From Bacillus sp. FJAT-49711 (GTDB taxonomy: Bacteria > Bacillota > Bacilli > Bacillales > Bacillaceae_C): 64,000 nucleotides of DNA. Shown piece after piece: positions 37,207-45,813 of the stretch (within the stretch, counting starts at the first letter, position 1; the number at the start of each line of letters is the position of its first letter). The notes below the pieces were generated by a model. The model was not told where the DNA came from, made no database searches, and saw nothing but the letters and a program-made list of their open reading frames with translations. The DNA lies in NCBI RefSeq assembly GCF_018343715.1, contig NZ_JAGYPL010000004.1, positions 248,001 to 312,000 of the forward strand, in the 5' to 3' direction. The position numbers were made by a program, and so were the translations under genes.

Positions 37207-38403
37207 TCACTGCGACGCATTCTGTTTCCGGGCGGCTCCTTTCTTTGTCCAAATATACGTCAGGATGAAACAGCCGAGTAATATAATTGCACCAAATGCA
37301 AAAGGGATGTTCCTATGCCAATCAAATAAGGTGCCAGCTAATGCGGGCCCAATCATATTTCCTAAGCTCATATAGGAATTGTTCATACCAGCAGCATACC
37401 CTTGTTCATCGCCCGCGGATTTTGAAATTAATGTATTAACGGCCGGTCGAATTAAAGTAGTTGCAGTTGAGAATATAGTCGCAACCAATAAAATGATGTA
37501 AAAACTGCTGACAAATAACATCCCATACAGACTAATAGCTGCTACAAATAGACCAAATAAAATAATTCTCATTTCACCGAACGCAATAAATAATTTATTT
37601 AAAGCAAAAACTTGAACAATGACACCGACAAAGCCACCAACTGTAATGACAATAGCAATGTCGTTTGGCGTATAATTAAATTTATATGTCAAAAACATCG
37701 TTAAAGTGGACTGGAAATTAGCAATGCCAAAAGAAAATACAAATACAACGATTAAAAAAACAAAATAGCTAGTTTTAAAAGAGCGGGCCATTTGTTGAAT
37801 AATATTTTCGCCTTTTGGCAGTCCCTTTGGCTGCTCCTTAACTACAGGCCTGATTGATGGGAGGATCATTAAAGATAAAATTCCGGCCAAGATTGTGGCA
37901 GACCCTCCAAAATAGAATGGGAAATGCAAGCTGATATTAGATAATAAACCACCGATTCCTGGGCCAATCATAAAACCTAATGAAATTGCAGCCCCAAGCC
38001 AGCTCATTGCTTTCCCACGTTCTTCATTAGTTGTTATATCGGCAGTATAGGCCATTACTGGGGGAACGATGAATGCAGAACCAACTCCTGTAAAAAATCG
38101 ACAAAGATAAAGCATCCAAAGTTCGGTAGACAGCCCAAAAGCAATTTGCGAAAGACCATTCAATAGAAGTCCGAAAATAATTAATCTTTTCCGTCCATAG
38201 CGATCCGATAAATTTCCAGCAGCCGGAGAGAATATAAATTGGGCAAAAGCAATGATTGCTATCATAAAACCTAATGCTTGTCCCGCAGCTCCAAACGTTT
38301 TCAAATACGTTGGCATAACCGGAATAATAATTCCAATCGCACTAAATGTGATAAACATATTGAACATTAAAATATATATAGCAAATTTTTTAGAGATTTT
38401 CAT
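37207..38403 (-). CDS. MFS transporter, multidrug exporter-like
   Basis: 398 residues with twelve TM segments. Motif A in the TM2-3 loop, GNLSDRYGRKRLIIFG, and the drug/proton antiporter motif C-like GAAISLGFMIGPGIGGLL in TM5 are clear; a shorter central loop (about 185-210) divides the halves. Resembles YfhI/TetA/NorA-type drug-proton antiporters. The ribosome site is weak (AAAGAG), so the start is the only Met available. No regulator is adjacent. Confidence 0.85.
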   Translation of the reverse strand: MKISKKFAIYILMFNMFITFSAIGIIIPVMPTYLKTFGAAGQALGFMIAIIAFAQFIFSPAAGNLSDRYGRKRLIIFGLLLNGLSQIAFGLSTELWMLYLCRFFTGVGSAFIVPPVMAYTADITTNEERGKAMSWLGAAISLGFMIGPGIGGLLSNISLHFPFYFGGSATILAGILSLMILPSIRPVVKEQPKGLPKGENIIQQMARSFKTSYFVFLIVVFVFSFGIANFQSTLTMFLTYKFNYTPNDIAIVITVGGFVGVIVQVFALNKLFIAFGEMRIILFGLFVAAISLYGMLFVSSFYIILLVATIFSTATTLIRPAVNTLISKSAGDEQGYAAGMNNSYMSLGNMIGPALAGTLFDWHRNIPFAFGAIILLGCFILTYIWTKKGAARKQNASQ

Positions 38404-38776
38404 ATGGCTTTACTCTTTTCATTAATATAGTCGTCTATAATGCACCTTATTATAGCTTTGTTGGACCCTATAAACAAATAATACTGTTTCCATACAACTT
38501 GGCAGGAGCAAAAAAAACAACCGTGTTGATTAAATCATTTTTAACACGAATCTATGATTTGTTTATAACAAGACATCTCGACCACAACCTCAGATTCAAA
38601 AGCTTTTCCTCCATTTGCCCTTAGCCTTTCGATTTATTTGCATTTTTATTAAAAAATGAAAAAGTAACATAATCACAAGTTTTTCTTGAAAATATTTCTT
38701 CAACCTCTTGCATCATGAACTTCTTGTGGTAGAATATTTTGTATATTCAATTCGACAATTAGAATACTGATATGTA
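38404..38776. other. Gene-free stretch between MFS and the serA leader
   Basis: AT-rich, no open frame with a ribosome site. Holds the serA promoter near its right end. The MFS promoter must lie in its left part but I see no convincing pair. Confidence 0.5.
38708..38735 (+). promoter_or_regulatory. Probable promoter of the serA leader
   Basis: TTGCAT, 16 bases, TAGAAT, about 42 bases before the T-box begins. Confidence 0.55.
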
Positions 38777-39000
38777 ATGATGAAGAAGGTTTTTAGATAA
38801 TAGCAAAGAGAGTCGGTGGTTGGTGGAAACCGATGTATTGTCTACTATTGCCCAGCACTTCTGAACTGGCTAAACGCCCGGCTCCCGCCGTTATCGACTC
38901 GAGGCTGATTTGATTTTTAATCAGTGAACGAGGGTGGCACCACGATATCACGTCCCTCATAACTTGGCGAATGCTCATGTTATGGGGGCGTTTTCATTTT
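38777..39000 (+). promoter_or_regulatory. T-box riboswitch, serine-responsive
   Basis: The leader opens with ATGATGAAGAAGG, shows the AGAGAGTCGGTGG stem I region with its GGTGGAAACC loop, the T-box core GGGTGGCACCACG and the antiterminator/terminator hairpin CGTCCCTCATAAC ... GTTATGGGGGCG followed by TTTTCATTTT (38951-39000). By folding stem I by eye, the specifier position reads AGC (38854-38856) followed by A, a serine codon, which fits serA downstream. Uncharged tRNA-Ser would prevent termination. Confidence 0.88.
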
Positions 39001-39126
39001 AGCAAGAGAGGCGTAGGGGCACCTGATCATGGGAGACAGGCAAATGTTCTGAGTCAAAAAGCCTGTATTTTGACTTTTATTACTTAGGTTATTGCCCCCG
39101 AGCCCCTGGCGCCTGAAGCTAGATCA
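39001..39126. repeat. Dispersed AAAAGCG-type repeat inside the serA leader
   Basis: Contains GCAAATGTTCTGAGTCAAAA, shared with the 33039 copy, and ends TGGCGCCTGAAGCTAGAT. It lies between the T-box terminator and the serA ribosome site, so it is part of the serA 5' UTR whenever the leader reads through. Confidence 0.7.
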
Positions 39127-39165
39127 GAAAACAAAACAAAAAAGCAGAGGAGATATGGATATATC

Positions 39166-40776
39166 ATGTATAAAATTCTCGTATCAGATGCAATCAGTGA
39201 CAGTGGTTTAAAGGCACTTTATGATCATCCAAATTACACAGTTGATAAAAGACCAGGTCTGCCACCTGAAGAATTAAAAACAATCATTTCAAACTACGAC
39301 GCATTAATTGTGCGCAGCCAAACGCAAGTGACCGCTGATATTTTAGAAAATGCGGAAAAATTACAAGTAATTGCTCGTGCTGGTGTCGGAGTTGATAATA
39401 TTGATGTGAAAGCAGCTACTAAAAAAGGAATTATCGTCATTAACGCACCAGGCGCCAACACAATTTCTGCTGCGGAACTGACAATGGCCATGATGCTTTC
39501 ATTAGCAAGAAGCATTCCACAGGCCCACGCCTCCACTTCTGCTGGAAAATGGGAGCGCAACTCTTTTAAAGGTGTTGAAATGTTCGAAAAGACACTTGGA
39601 GTAGTAGGAATGGGAAAAATCGGAACAGAAGTAGCCATGCGGGCTAAAAGCTTCGGAATGAAGATTCTTGGGTATGATCCGTATTTGACTGAAGATAGAG
39701 CAGATCAGCTTGGAATCAAGAAAGCATCTTTAGATGATATCGCAGAAGAAGCTGACTTCATTACCATCCATACACCACTTATTAAAGAAACACGCGGCCT
39801 TATTAATGACGACTATTTGGCAAAAACAAAACAAGGCGTTCGCATCATCAATTGTGCCCGCGGAGGAATTATCGATGAAGCTTCACTTGTAAGAGCATTA
39901 AATTCAGGAAAAGTTGCAGGAGCCGCACTTGATGTATTTGAATCGGAGCCTTCAACGAATATGGAGTTATTATCTCATCCAAATATCATTGTAACACCGC
40001 ATCTTGGCGCATCCACCGTTGAAGCCCAAGAAAAGGTAGCGCATGAGGTAAGTGAAGAAATCATCGAAATTTTTGAAACACAGTCTATTAGCCATGCGGT
40101 CAATATGCCGCAAATTTCTGGGGAAACCCATAAGAAACTTCAGCCATTTATTACTCTTGGTGAACAAATGGGAATGCTAGCGATTCAATTATTAAAAGAA
40201 GCTCCAGACAATGTTGAAATCAATTACTATGGTGAGCTTGCGAAAGAAAATACAGATTTACTAACTCGTACAATAGTCAAAGGCATCCTATCTCACCATT
40301 TAGGAGATACTGTAAATCTTATTAACGCTCATCATTTGTTAAAGGATCAAGGCGTATCTTCAAATGTTTCTAAACATCCTAAGAGTAAAGGCTTTGCAAG
40401 TTACGTGGAACTTACTCTTTGTAGAGATGGCGTCAAGTCCAATATTGGAGCAACGGTTTTGAACGGATATGGAGCTCGCATTGTTAAAATGAATGATTAT
40501 CGTATTGACGTTCGCCCGGAGCCATATCTTTTATATATAAAACATCATGATATCCCAGGCATGATTGGCCGCGTCGGCTCTACACTTGGCGATTTTGATA
40601 TCAATATTGGCACGATGCAGGTGGGACGTTCTGAAGTCGGCGGCGAAGCGATCATGGTACTCACCCTTGATAAAATTGCCGATAAAGACGTGATTTATGC
40701 TTTAACAGTAATAAGAGGTCTAGAATACGCACAATTCCTTGAACTTCCCAATGGTGGAATTCCAGTGATGAGTTAA
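39166..40776 (+). CDS. serA: D-3-phosphoglycerate dehydrogenase
   Basis: First step of serine synthesis. 536 residues, the long form. N-terminal catalytic domain, NAD domain with VVGMGKIGTEVAMRAKSFGM, signature NCARGGIIDEASLVRAL, catalytic His in TPHLGASTVEAQEKVA, an intervening domain (about 320-450) and a C-terminal ACT domain (YLLYIKHHDIPGMIGRVGSTLG) for serine feedback. AGAGGAG ribosome site about eleven bases upstream. Controlled by the T-box. Confidence 0.97.
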   Translation: MYKILVSDAISDSGLKALYDHPNYTVDKRPGLPPEELKTIISNYDALIVRSQTQVTADILENAEKLQVIARAGVGVDNIDVKAATKKGIIVINAPGANTISAAELTMAMMLSLARSIPQAHASTSAGKWERNSFKGVEMFEKTLGVVGMGKIGTEVAMRAKSFGMKILGYDPYLTEDRADQLGIKKASLDDIAEEADFITIHTPLIKETRGLINDDYLAKTKQGVRIINCARGGIIDEASLVRALNSGKVAGAALDVFESEPSTNMELLSHPNIIVTPHLGASTVEAQEKVAHEVSEEIIEIFETQSISHAVNMPQISGETHKKLQPFITLGEQMGMLAIQLLKEAPDNVEINYYGELAKENTDLLTRTIVKGILSHHLGDTVNLINAHHLLKDQGVSSNVSKHPKSKGFASYVELTLCRDGVKSNIGATVLNGYGARIVKMNDYRIDVRPEPYLLYIKHHDIPGMIGRVGSTLGDFDINIGTMQVGRSEVGGEAIMVLTLDKIADKDVIYALTVIRGLEYAQFLELPNGGIPVMS

Positions 40777-40911
40777 TTTTTTTAGATAGCAGTTAAGGTG
40801 CAAATATTGTTTTTGGGACAGAATCTCCGGGATGTATGCGGGGGGCTGTCTCCTTTTTTATTTGCTTTTGGAGTGGGTTGATTTTTGAATTTCTCAATAG
40901 TTTTACTCTCT

Positions 40912-41262
40912 GATGGATAATTTTCGATTCATGCAACGATTTTGTCCAGCATAACCTCTCTGATGGACAAATTTTCAAATCGTACAACGATTTTGTCCAG
41001 CATGACCTCTTTGATGGACAGATTTTCAAATCGTACAACGATTTTGTCCAGCATAACCTCTCTGATGGACAAATTTTCAAATCGTACAACGATTTTGTCC
41101 AGCATGACCTCTTTGATGGACAGATTTTCAAATCGTACAACGATTTTGTCCAGCATAACCTCTTTGATGGACAGATTTTCGAATCATGAAACGATTTTGT
41201 CCATCATAACTACTTTGTTGGACAAATTTTCGAATTAGAGAAATGGTTTGTCCATCATGATC
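40912..41262. repeat. Tandem array, seven units of 50-51 bp
   Basis: Units start near 40912, 40962, 41013, 41064, 41115, 41166 and 41217. Each has TGGACA near its start and TGTCCA near its end (self-complementary) and, in the middle units, an inner AAATCGT ACA ACGATTT hairpin. Units 2-3 are the same as units 4-5, a 102-bp higher-order duplication; the outer units are more diverged. Lies between serA and the HAD gene. Together with the sparse flanks it fills the gene-free stretch 40777-41282. Confidence 0.9.
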
Positions 41263-41282
41263 TGACCAACCCTATTACATCA

Positions 41283-41326
41283 TAAAAATATCCGAAGGAA
41301 GCAGGATCTTCCTCCGGATATTTTTA
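41283..41326 (-). terminator. Terminator of the HAD hydrolase gene
   Basis: Minus strand AAATATCCGGAGGAAG, loop, CTTCCTTCGGATATTT then T-rich; it overlaps the HAD stop codon. Confidence 0.88.
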
Positions 41327-42460
41327 TTTTACTAATGAAAGTACTAAATCTTTTATATCTAGTACACTATCTAGAATGTAATCCGCATTATGTTTTTCAA
41401 ACTCTTCTCTTGCGTCTTTTCCTGATAAGCCTGTCAAGACTGCTGCAAATGTACATCCCATTTTTCGAGCCGCGAGTAAATCTGCAAAAGAATCTCCTAC
41501 AACCAATGTTTCTTTACCTTTTGGAATGGGCATTTTTTCCTTAATGCACTCTAAATCAGTTTTCGTTTTTCCGGATAAGGCCTTTACGTATGTAAAAGGA
41601 TTTGGTTTTGAAAGCCCTGTCATCTCTGGAATTGAGCGTTCCGCATTTAAAACATCGTCAGCTGTAACAATATAATTTACATCAAAATGTGTTAACCAGC
41701 CTAAATATTTAAATGGCTCAATTGTTTCGAGCTCTGGGCGCCCTGTCCCGATACCGATTGTAACGCCTGCTTTTTTCAATGAATCAAATAACTCCGAAAT
41801 ATCTGCTGCCGGAGCTAAAACTTTTTCAGAAGATAAAAATCCTTCTTTTCCGGTTTGAACAGAAGGCCTGCCCGTCGATGCCAATACATGCTGATCCCCT
41901 ACATACCACTCTTGAGAAACATGTTCACAAGTTGACCAAAGTTCCCCGATTTCTCCAAATACAGTTTTTTCAACCCCGAGCTTTTCTTTTGCTAGAAAAT
42001 CAAGATGTGAAAATAAGCCCTCTTTCGTACGTTCTGCCTGTTTGAAATCATCAAGCAAGGCAGCAAAATCAAGTTGTATCTCTTTTTCAGCCAAAGCTTT
42101 TCCAATTTCCTGTAAAACAGTACGATCAATCTCTTTGGAAACCCATTTCGCAACTTGTTCGGATTCTTTTATTTGTTCTAAAAAGCGAATCAGCTGGTAT
42201 GCTACCGTTATATAAATCATGTCCCAATTCGCATTCAATCCACAGGACTTTTGAAATTTTAGAACGAGATCGTTTTCAAAAACGCAGGCGCGAATATTCT
42301 CGATTTCAGAATCAGTATAATTCACTTTATATTTTTCCGGATTCAAGGCCAAGTAATTTTGGCTGTATAATATTTCCCAAACTGTTAACGCTGAGGCATC
42401 GAAATAGCGTTCCTCACTCAGTAAAACTCCATCCACATCGAATAAAACCGTCTTTATCAT
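41324..42460 (-). CDS. HAD-superfamily hydrolase with a large insert
   Basis: 378 residues. HAD motif I FDVDGVLL at 6-13, motif II GIGTGRP (about 242-248), the Lys in GLSKPNPFTYVKAL (about 285) and motif IV VVGDSFADLLAARKMG (about 317-332). Between motif I and II lies an unusually long helical insert of about 200 residues instead of the normal cap of 70-100. Phosphatase-type activity expected; substrate unknown. ATG after AAGGAG; a longer frame has no ribosome site. Confidence 0.85.
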   Translation of the reverse strand: MIKTVLFDVDGVLLSEERYFDASALTVWEILYSQNYLALNPEKYKVNYTDSEIENIRACVFENDLVLKFQKSCGLNANWDMIYITVAYQLIRFLEQIKESEQVAKWVSKEIDRTVLQEIGKALAEKEIQLDFAALLDDFKQAERTKEGLFSHLDFLAKEKLGVEKTVFGEIGELWSTCEHVSQEWYVGDQHVLASTGRPSVQTGKEGFLSSEKVLAPAADISELFDSLKKAGVTIGIGTGRPELETIEPFKYLGWLTHFDVNYIVTADDVLNAERSIPEMTGLSKPNPFTYVKALSGKTKTDLECIKEKMPIPKGKETLVVGDSFADLLAARKMGCTFAAVLTGLSGKDAREEFEKHNADYILDSVLDIKDLVLSLVK

Positions 42461-42525
42461 AATTCGTCTCCTTGCATACATGATCGGCACTTCTATCCTT
42501 TAGTGTAACATAGTATAACTCGGTT

Positions 42526-42759
42526 TCAATCCTCATCTTTTACATCTATATCTTCCGGAATCGGTTCGTTCGCCAATTCTTCTACAAGTACTTTATATTT
42601 TTCGAGCTGCTCAAAATGTGTTCTGAATTGCTCTTTATAAATCAATACTGCCCCTTCACTATCCCGCAAAAAGCGGATTTTCCCTTGTAAAATTAATTGC
42701 TCCACATAAGGAATAGAAACTGATAAGTACTCTGCTGTTTCTTCAATCGTTAAATACAT
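42526..42759 (-). CDS. Small excisionase-type helix-turn-helix protein
   Basis: 77 residues. MYLTIEETAEYLSVSIPYVEQLILQGKIRF is a MerR/excisionase (HTH_17) winged helix; the C-terminus is acidic (EPIPEDIDVKDED). Start at the Met six bases after AGGGTG; two earlier start codons overlap that site. Common as a stand-alone small regulator in Bacillaceae. No mobile element borders were found near it. Confidence 0.75.
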   Translation of the reverse strand: MYLTIEETAEYLSVSIPYVEQLILQGKIRFLRDSEGAVLIYKEQFRTHFEQLEKYKVLVEELANEPIPEDIDVKDED

Positions 42760-42827
42760 TTTCATCACCCTAACGCATAATTCTTATTATATAATACCAT
42801 CCTTATGCTTAAAGGAGTGAATAAAAA

Positions 42828-43040
42828 ATGCCAAGAAAAACAAGAGACACAGGCTCGCAGGCGTCTTCCCATTTTGACGGGGAATATGAGGATATTATTA
42901 ATGATCCAGGGCTGCAAAGTCCACAAATGGGATTGAATATAAATATTACTGGTAAACAAAACCCCTTTCATGTATCCGAGCTTCCTAACGACGATCTGAA
43001 AGATTTTGAAGAGCTGACGAGAGGTAAAAGTGTAGAATAA
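42828..43040 (+). CDS. Small conserved-type protein, unknown function
   Basis: 70 residues, hydrophilic, no TM or signal peptide, rich in Asp/Asn/Gly (GEYEDIINDPGLQSPQMGLN). Supported by a strong AAAGGAGTG site ten bases before the ATG and by a terminator right after the stop. Isolated on the plus strand between minus-strand genes. Not recognised. Confidence 0.7.
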   Translation: MPRKTRDTGSQASSHFDGEYEDIINDPGLQSPQMGLNINITGKQNPFHVSELPNDDLKDFEELTRGKSVE

Positions 43041-43043
43041 AAA

Positions 43044-43083
43044 GCATGAATGGACGGTAATGATAACGTCCTTCATGCTTTTA
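43044..43083. terminator. Bidirectional terminator
   Basis: AAAGCATGAATGGACG ... CGTCCTTCATGCTTTTATT: a long stem with one bulge. It ends the small plus-strand gene and the sigma/ABC operon, whose last stop codon it overlaps. Confidence 0.88.
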
Positions 43084-43789
43084 TTAAATCTTTATTTACT
43101 TCCTCAAGCTTTTCCATTCCACCAAAATAAGCTATTTTCCCTTCGCTTATATAGATTAATTTATCATCACTAGACTGCTGAATCTCATCGACTAAATGGG
43201 TGCTAATGATTATTATACTATGATAAGAAAGCCGCTCGAGAATGCGTTGAAAGTGAAGTCGCTCCTCGACGTCCAACCCTTCAAATGGCTCATCTAAAAT
43301 ACAAATTCTCGGTAAATTGATGAGTGCCTGGATGAGACCAACCTTTTGCCTTTGTCCCCCTGAAAGTTGACGAAGCTTTCTCCGCTTTTCTTGAGATAAT
43401 TTGCTTTTATTCAACCAATGCTCAACCGTCTTTTTTACAAGATTTCGGGGTATCCCCTTATGAAAAGCGATGTATGTTACATACTTTTCAACTGTCATAT
43501 CTAAATGACCAGTAAAATGCTGTGGAAGAAACCCAATGATTTTTCTAATCTCTTCAATATTTAGCTTTTTTCTATATGTTCCATGCTCCTCATCTCGGAC
43601 TAATAAAGTATAATTGATTTCACCATGTTCCGGTTGTATGGCGGTGGCAAGAAGCTTCAAAAGTGTAGATTTTCCGGCTCCATTATTCCCAACAACATAC
43701 GTAATCCCTCTAGAAAAGGAACATGAAATACCATTTAATACTTTCGTATTTTCAATCGCGTATCCAATGTTATTTAGTAATATTCTCAT
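43073..43789 (-). CDS. ABC transporter ATP-binding protein, end of the sigma operon
   Basis: 238 residues. Walker A GNNGAGKS, signature LSGGQRQKVGLIQAL, Walker B ICILDEPFEGLD, H-loop STHLVDE. Its start overlaps the upstream membrane protein by four bases (ATGA-type). The likely partner is that membrane protein, which has several TM segments. Confidence 0.9.
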   Translation of the reverse strand: MRILLNNIGYAIENTKVLNGISCSFSRGITYVVGNNGAGKSTLLKLLATAIQPEHGEINYTLLVRDEEHGTYRKKLNIEEIRKIIGFLPQHFTGHLDMTVEKYVTYIAFHKGIPRNLVKKTVEHWLNKSKLSQEKRRKLRQLSGGQRQKVGLIQALINLPRICILDEPFEGLDVEERLHFQRILERLSYHSIIIISTHLVDEIQQSSDDKLIYISEGKIAYFGGMEKLEEVNKDLIKA

Positions 43790-44580
43790 TCCACGTTCAC
43801 CGAAAACCGTCTCTTAAATAAAATACTGCTTAATATAAGAATAGAAAATCCTAAAATGATCGCATTCATCACTAGAAAGTCGTGATCACTTGGAGATAGG
43901 AACAAAAGCTTTTTCTTTAATAATACTTGACTGAACCAAATGATCAGTGTAATCGACAATCCTATTTTTTGCCCTAACCAAAAAATCGCTACAAAACCGA
44001 TCACTCCAAAAAAGAAAACAGGTATAAATGAACTCACTAAATACAATATTGTGCTTTCTTTCCCTACAACGACAAAACTTAACGGAAGCGCCAGTACTAT
44101 CTGGAATCCCATTACAATCATAAAACGGGTAAATATTTGTTGTATCATCGGATAATAGCTTAAAGTTTCAATGATCTCATTTCCTTCATTTTTAGATCGG
44201 AACGAATAACCAATAACCGCAATGACAAGAAGCGTGATCCACTTAATCCAACTTGCGAATCCAGTAATAGCGTCGCCATAATTTTCACTTATAGTAAAAG
44301 TAATAGCAATCATAAGAATTCCAGTTAGCAACCAGCTTGTCATGCCGTAAAAATTCCATTGCGATAAAAACATATTTATTATTTTAGATCCAGGAGATAG
44401 GGAATTTTGAGTCGTTTCCAGCTCTACACGCAAATCAGCTGGACTTTCATTCTCCTCAATATTCTTTATTCGTTGAATCAAATCGAGCGTCATTTCTCTC
44501 GTCGGCTCTGGGGCAGTAAATCTTTCAAAATGAGTCTTCCATTCTTTTTCCATCTTCGACAGTTCTTGATTTTCACTCAT
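43786..44580 (-). CDS. Membrane protein after the sigma factor, possible anti-sigma/permease
   Basis: 264 residues. A cytosolic N-terminus of about 80 residues (KMEKEWKTHFERFTAPEPTREMTLDLIQRIK) and six TM segments (about 85-103, 112-130, 145-170, 175-200, 205-225, 238-255). ECF sigma factors are usually followed by a membrane anti-sigma factor, and the N-terminal segment has the size of an anti-sigma domain, but no ZAS Cys/His motif is present. The multi-TM part also fits the permease of the ATPase that follows. Start overlaps the sigma gene end by eight bases. Confidence 0.7.
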   Translation of the reverse strand: MSENQELSKMEKEWKTHFERFTAPEPTREMTLDLIQRIKNIEENESPADLRVELETTQNSLSPGSKIINMFLSQWNFYGMTSWLLTGILMIAITFTISENYGDAITGFASWIKWITLLVIAVIGYSFRSKNEGNEIIETLSYYPMIQQIFTRFMIVMGFQIVLALPLSFVVVGKESTILYLVSSFIPVFFFGVIGFVAIFWLGQKIGLSITLIIWFSQVLLKKKLLFLSPSDHDFLVMNAIILGFSILILSSILFKRRFSVNVE

Positions 44581-45124
44581 TGATCCCAACCCCTTTCCGT
44601 TCATCTTCAACTAAGATGTTTTCTAGCTGTTTTAAACCACGTGCAATACGTGTTTTTACAGTATTTATCGGCATATCTAAAGCCATTGCGATTTCCGAGT
44701 ATTTCAAATCCTGATAAAAACGTAAATAAAGAACCGTTCGATAATCAAGTGAGAGTTGATTCAATGATTCTACCATCCATTGGCGTTCAAGTTGATGATC
44801 AATAATGTGATGGACCCGTCCTTTTCCTTCAATTTCTTTATCCGTTACATATTCCATACGCGACACAGGCTTTCTCCAATAATCCTTACAAGTATTCGTC
44901 GCTATTTTATACATCCACGGTTTAAATTGATCAGGGACAAAACCTTTTTGCCCTTGTTGATAGATTTTCAAAAATGTTTCTTGAACAACGTCTTCAGCCA
45001 ATTTTTCATCATCCAACAATCTGTATACATAGCCGAACAAAGGTTTATGATATCGGAAAACGAGGATATCGAACGCAGAATCTATCCCAAGTGTTAGTTG
45101 TCGCATATAGTCTTCATCTTGCAT
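44573..45124 (-). CDS. ECF RNA polymerase sigma factor
   Basis: 183 residues. Region 2: FRYHKPLFGYVYRLLDDEKLAEDVVQETFLKIYQQ and WMYKIATNTCKDYWRK; region 4: LSLDYRTVLYLRFYQDLKYSEIAMALDMPINTVKTRIARGL. Sigma-1.1 and region 3 are absent, so it is group 4. Two bases follow the upstream permease. Reminiscent of the sigY-yxlCDEFG operon of Bacillus subtilis, where an ECF sigma is linked to an ABC transporter, but here transporter genes stand on both sides. Confidence 0.93.
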   Translation of the reverse strand: MQDEDYMRQLTLGIDSAFDILVFRYHKPLFGYVYRLLDDEKLAEDVVQETFLKIYQQGQKGFVPDQFKPWMYKIATNTCKDYWRKPVSRMEYVTDKEIEGKGRVHHIIDHQLERQWMVESLNQLSLDYRTVLYLRFYQDLKYSEIAMALDMPINTVKTRIARGLKQLENILVEDERKGVGINE

Positions 45125-45126
45125 TC

Positions 45127-45813
45127 TTATCCCTCCGTTTTTCGATTAGTTTTAAAAACAGCTCCTACCATACATAATACTCCTAGTCCGATATAAAACA
45201 ATCGGTTTAAAAGGATCCAACGATTTTCTCCTGCTAAAAAGCCACTGTCTCCACTTACAAAGCTTTCAACACTTCCATAAATAAGCAAAATTGCATTTAA
45301 ATCGCGCAATAATGGACCACCGAATAGGATCATCATCCAAAAGAAGATTCCTGCTATTATTCCACCGAGTGAATGCTTCCCTATCATCGTTCCGAAAATA
45401 ACAAATGCTCCTATTGCCAAGTTTACGGGAACGGTAAAAACGAAGCCTTGCCACATAAACTTTCCAAATATAAATCCTAAAGGAAACGTAACGATACTTG
45501 TTAATCCGAAAAAAAGAATGGCTGAAAATAAGGCTCTCTCTAATAAAAATTTCCACTTCGCTATCGGATACGTAATGAGTTGATTGTAAAATTTCGAATC
45601 TAAATCGATCGAAAAGCACCACTGAATAATAAATACAAACCATATTGTGGCTGTTTTTTCATAAACAAGGCTAGATACATCATCTACAGTATACGACCCA
45701 TAGTTGAATATAATTAGACCGACAATCGGAATAAGCAATATGGACATAAGGGAGTATATGGAAGTAAACCATAGTTTTAAAAATAGTTGCAGTCGAATCA
45801 AACATCCCTTCAT
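45127..45813 (-). CDS. ABC-2-like membrane protein in the sigma operon
   Basis: 228 residues, six TM segments (about 17-38, 50-66, 80-105, 108-130, 138-158, 195-215). No conserved motif beyond topology and a YPIAKWKFLLERALF amphipathic stretch typical of ABC-2 permeases. Four-base overlap with the larger permease gene, so the pair probably forms the channel for the first ATPase. Confidence 0.8.
   Translation of the reverse strand: MKGCLIRLQLFLKLWFTSIYSLMSILLIPIVGLIIFNYGSYTVDDVSSLVYEKTATIWFVFIIQWCFSIDLDSKFYNQLITYPIAKWKFLLERALFSAILFFGLTSIVTFPLGFIFGKFMWQGFVFTVPVNLAIGAFVIFGTMIGKHSLGGIIAGIFFWMMILFGGPLLRDLNAILLIYGSVESFVSGDSGFLAGENRWILLNRLFYIGLGVLCMVGAVFKTNRKTEG

Noticed and set aside
40793-41238. 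Open frames coding 17-residue repeats (VRFENLSI..., LDKFSNRTTIL...) on both strands
   Set aside because: They result from the 51-bp DNA repeat having no stop codons. None has a ribosome site, and the repeats conserve DNA pairing rather than one protein frame.
40912-41262. CRISPR array
   Set aside because: There are no unique spacers: the whole 51-bp unit repeats. No cas genes are nearby.
42526-43040. Excisionase-like gene with neighbour as a small integrative element
   Set aside because: No integrase, attachment repeats or base-composition shift were found; such HTH_17 proteins also occur alone.
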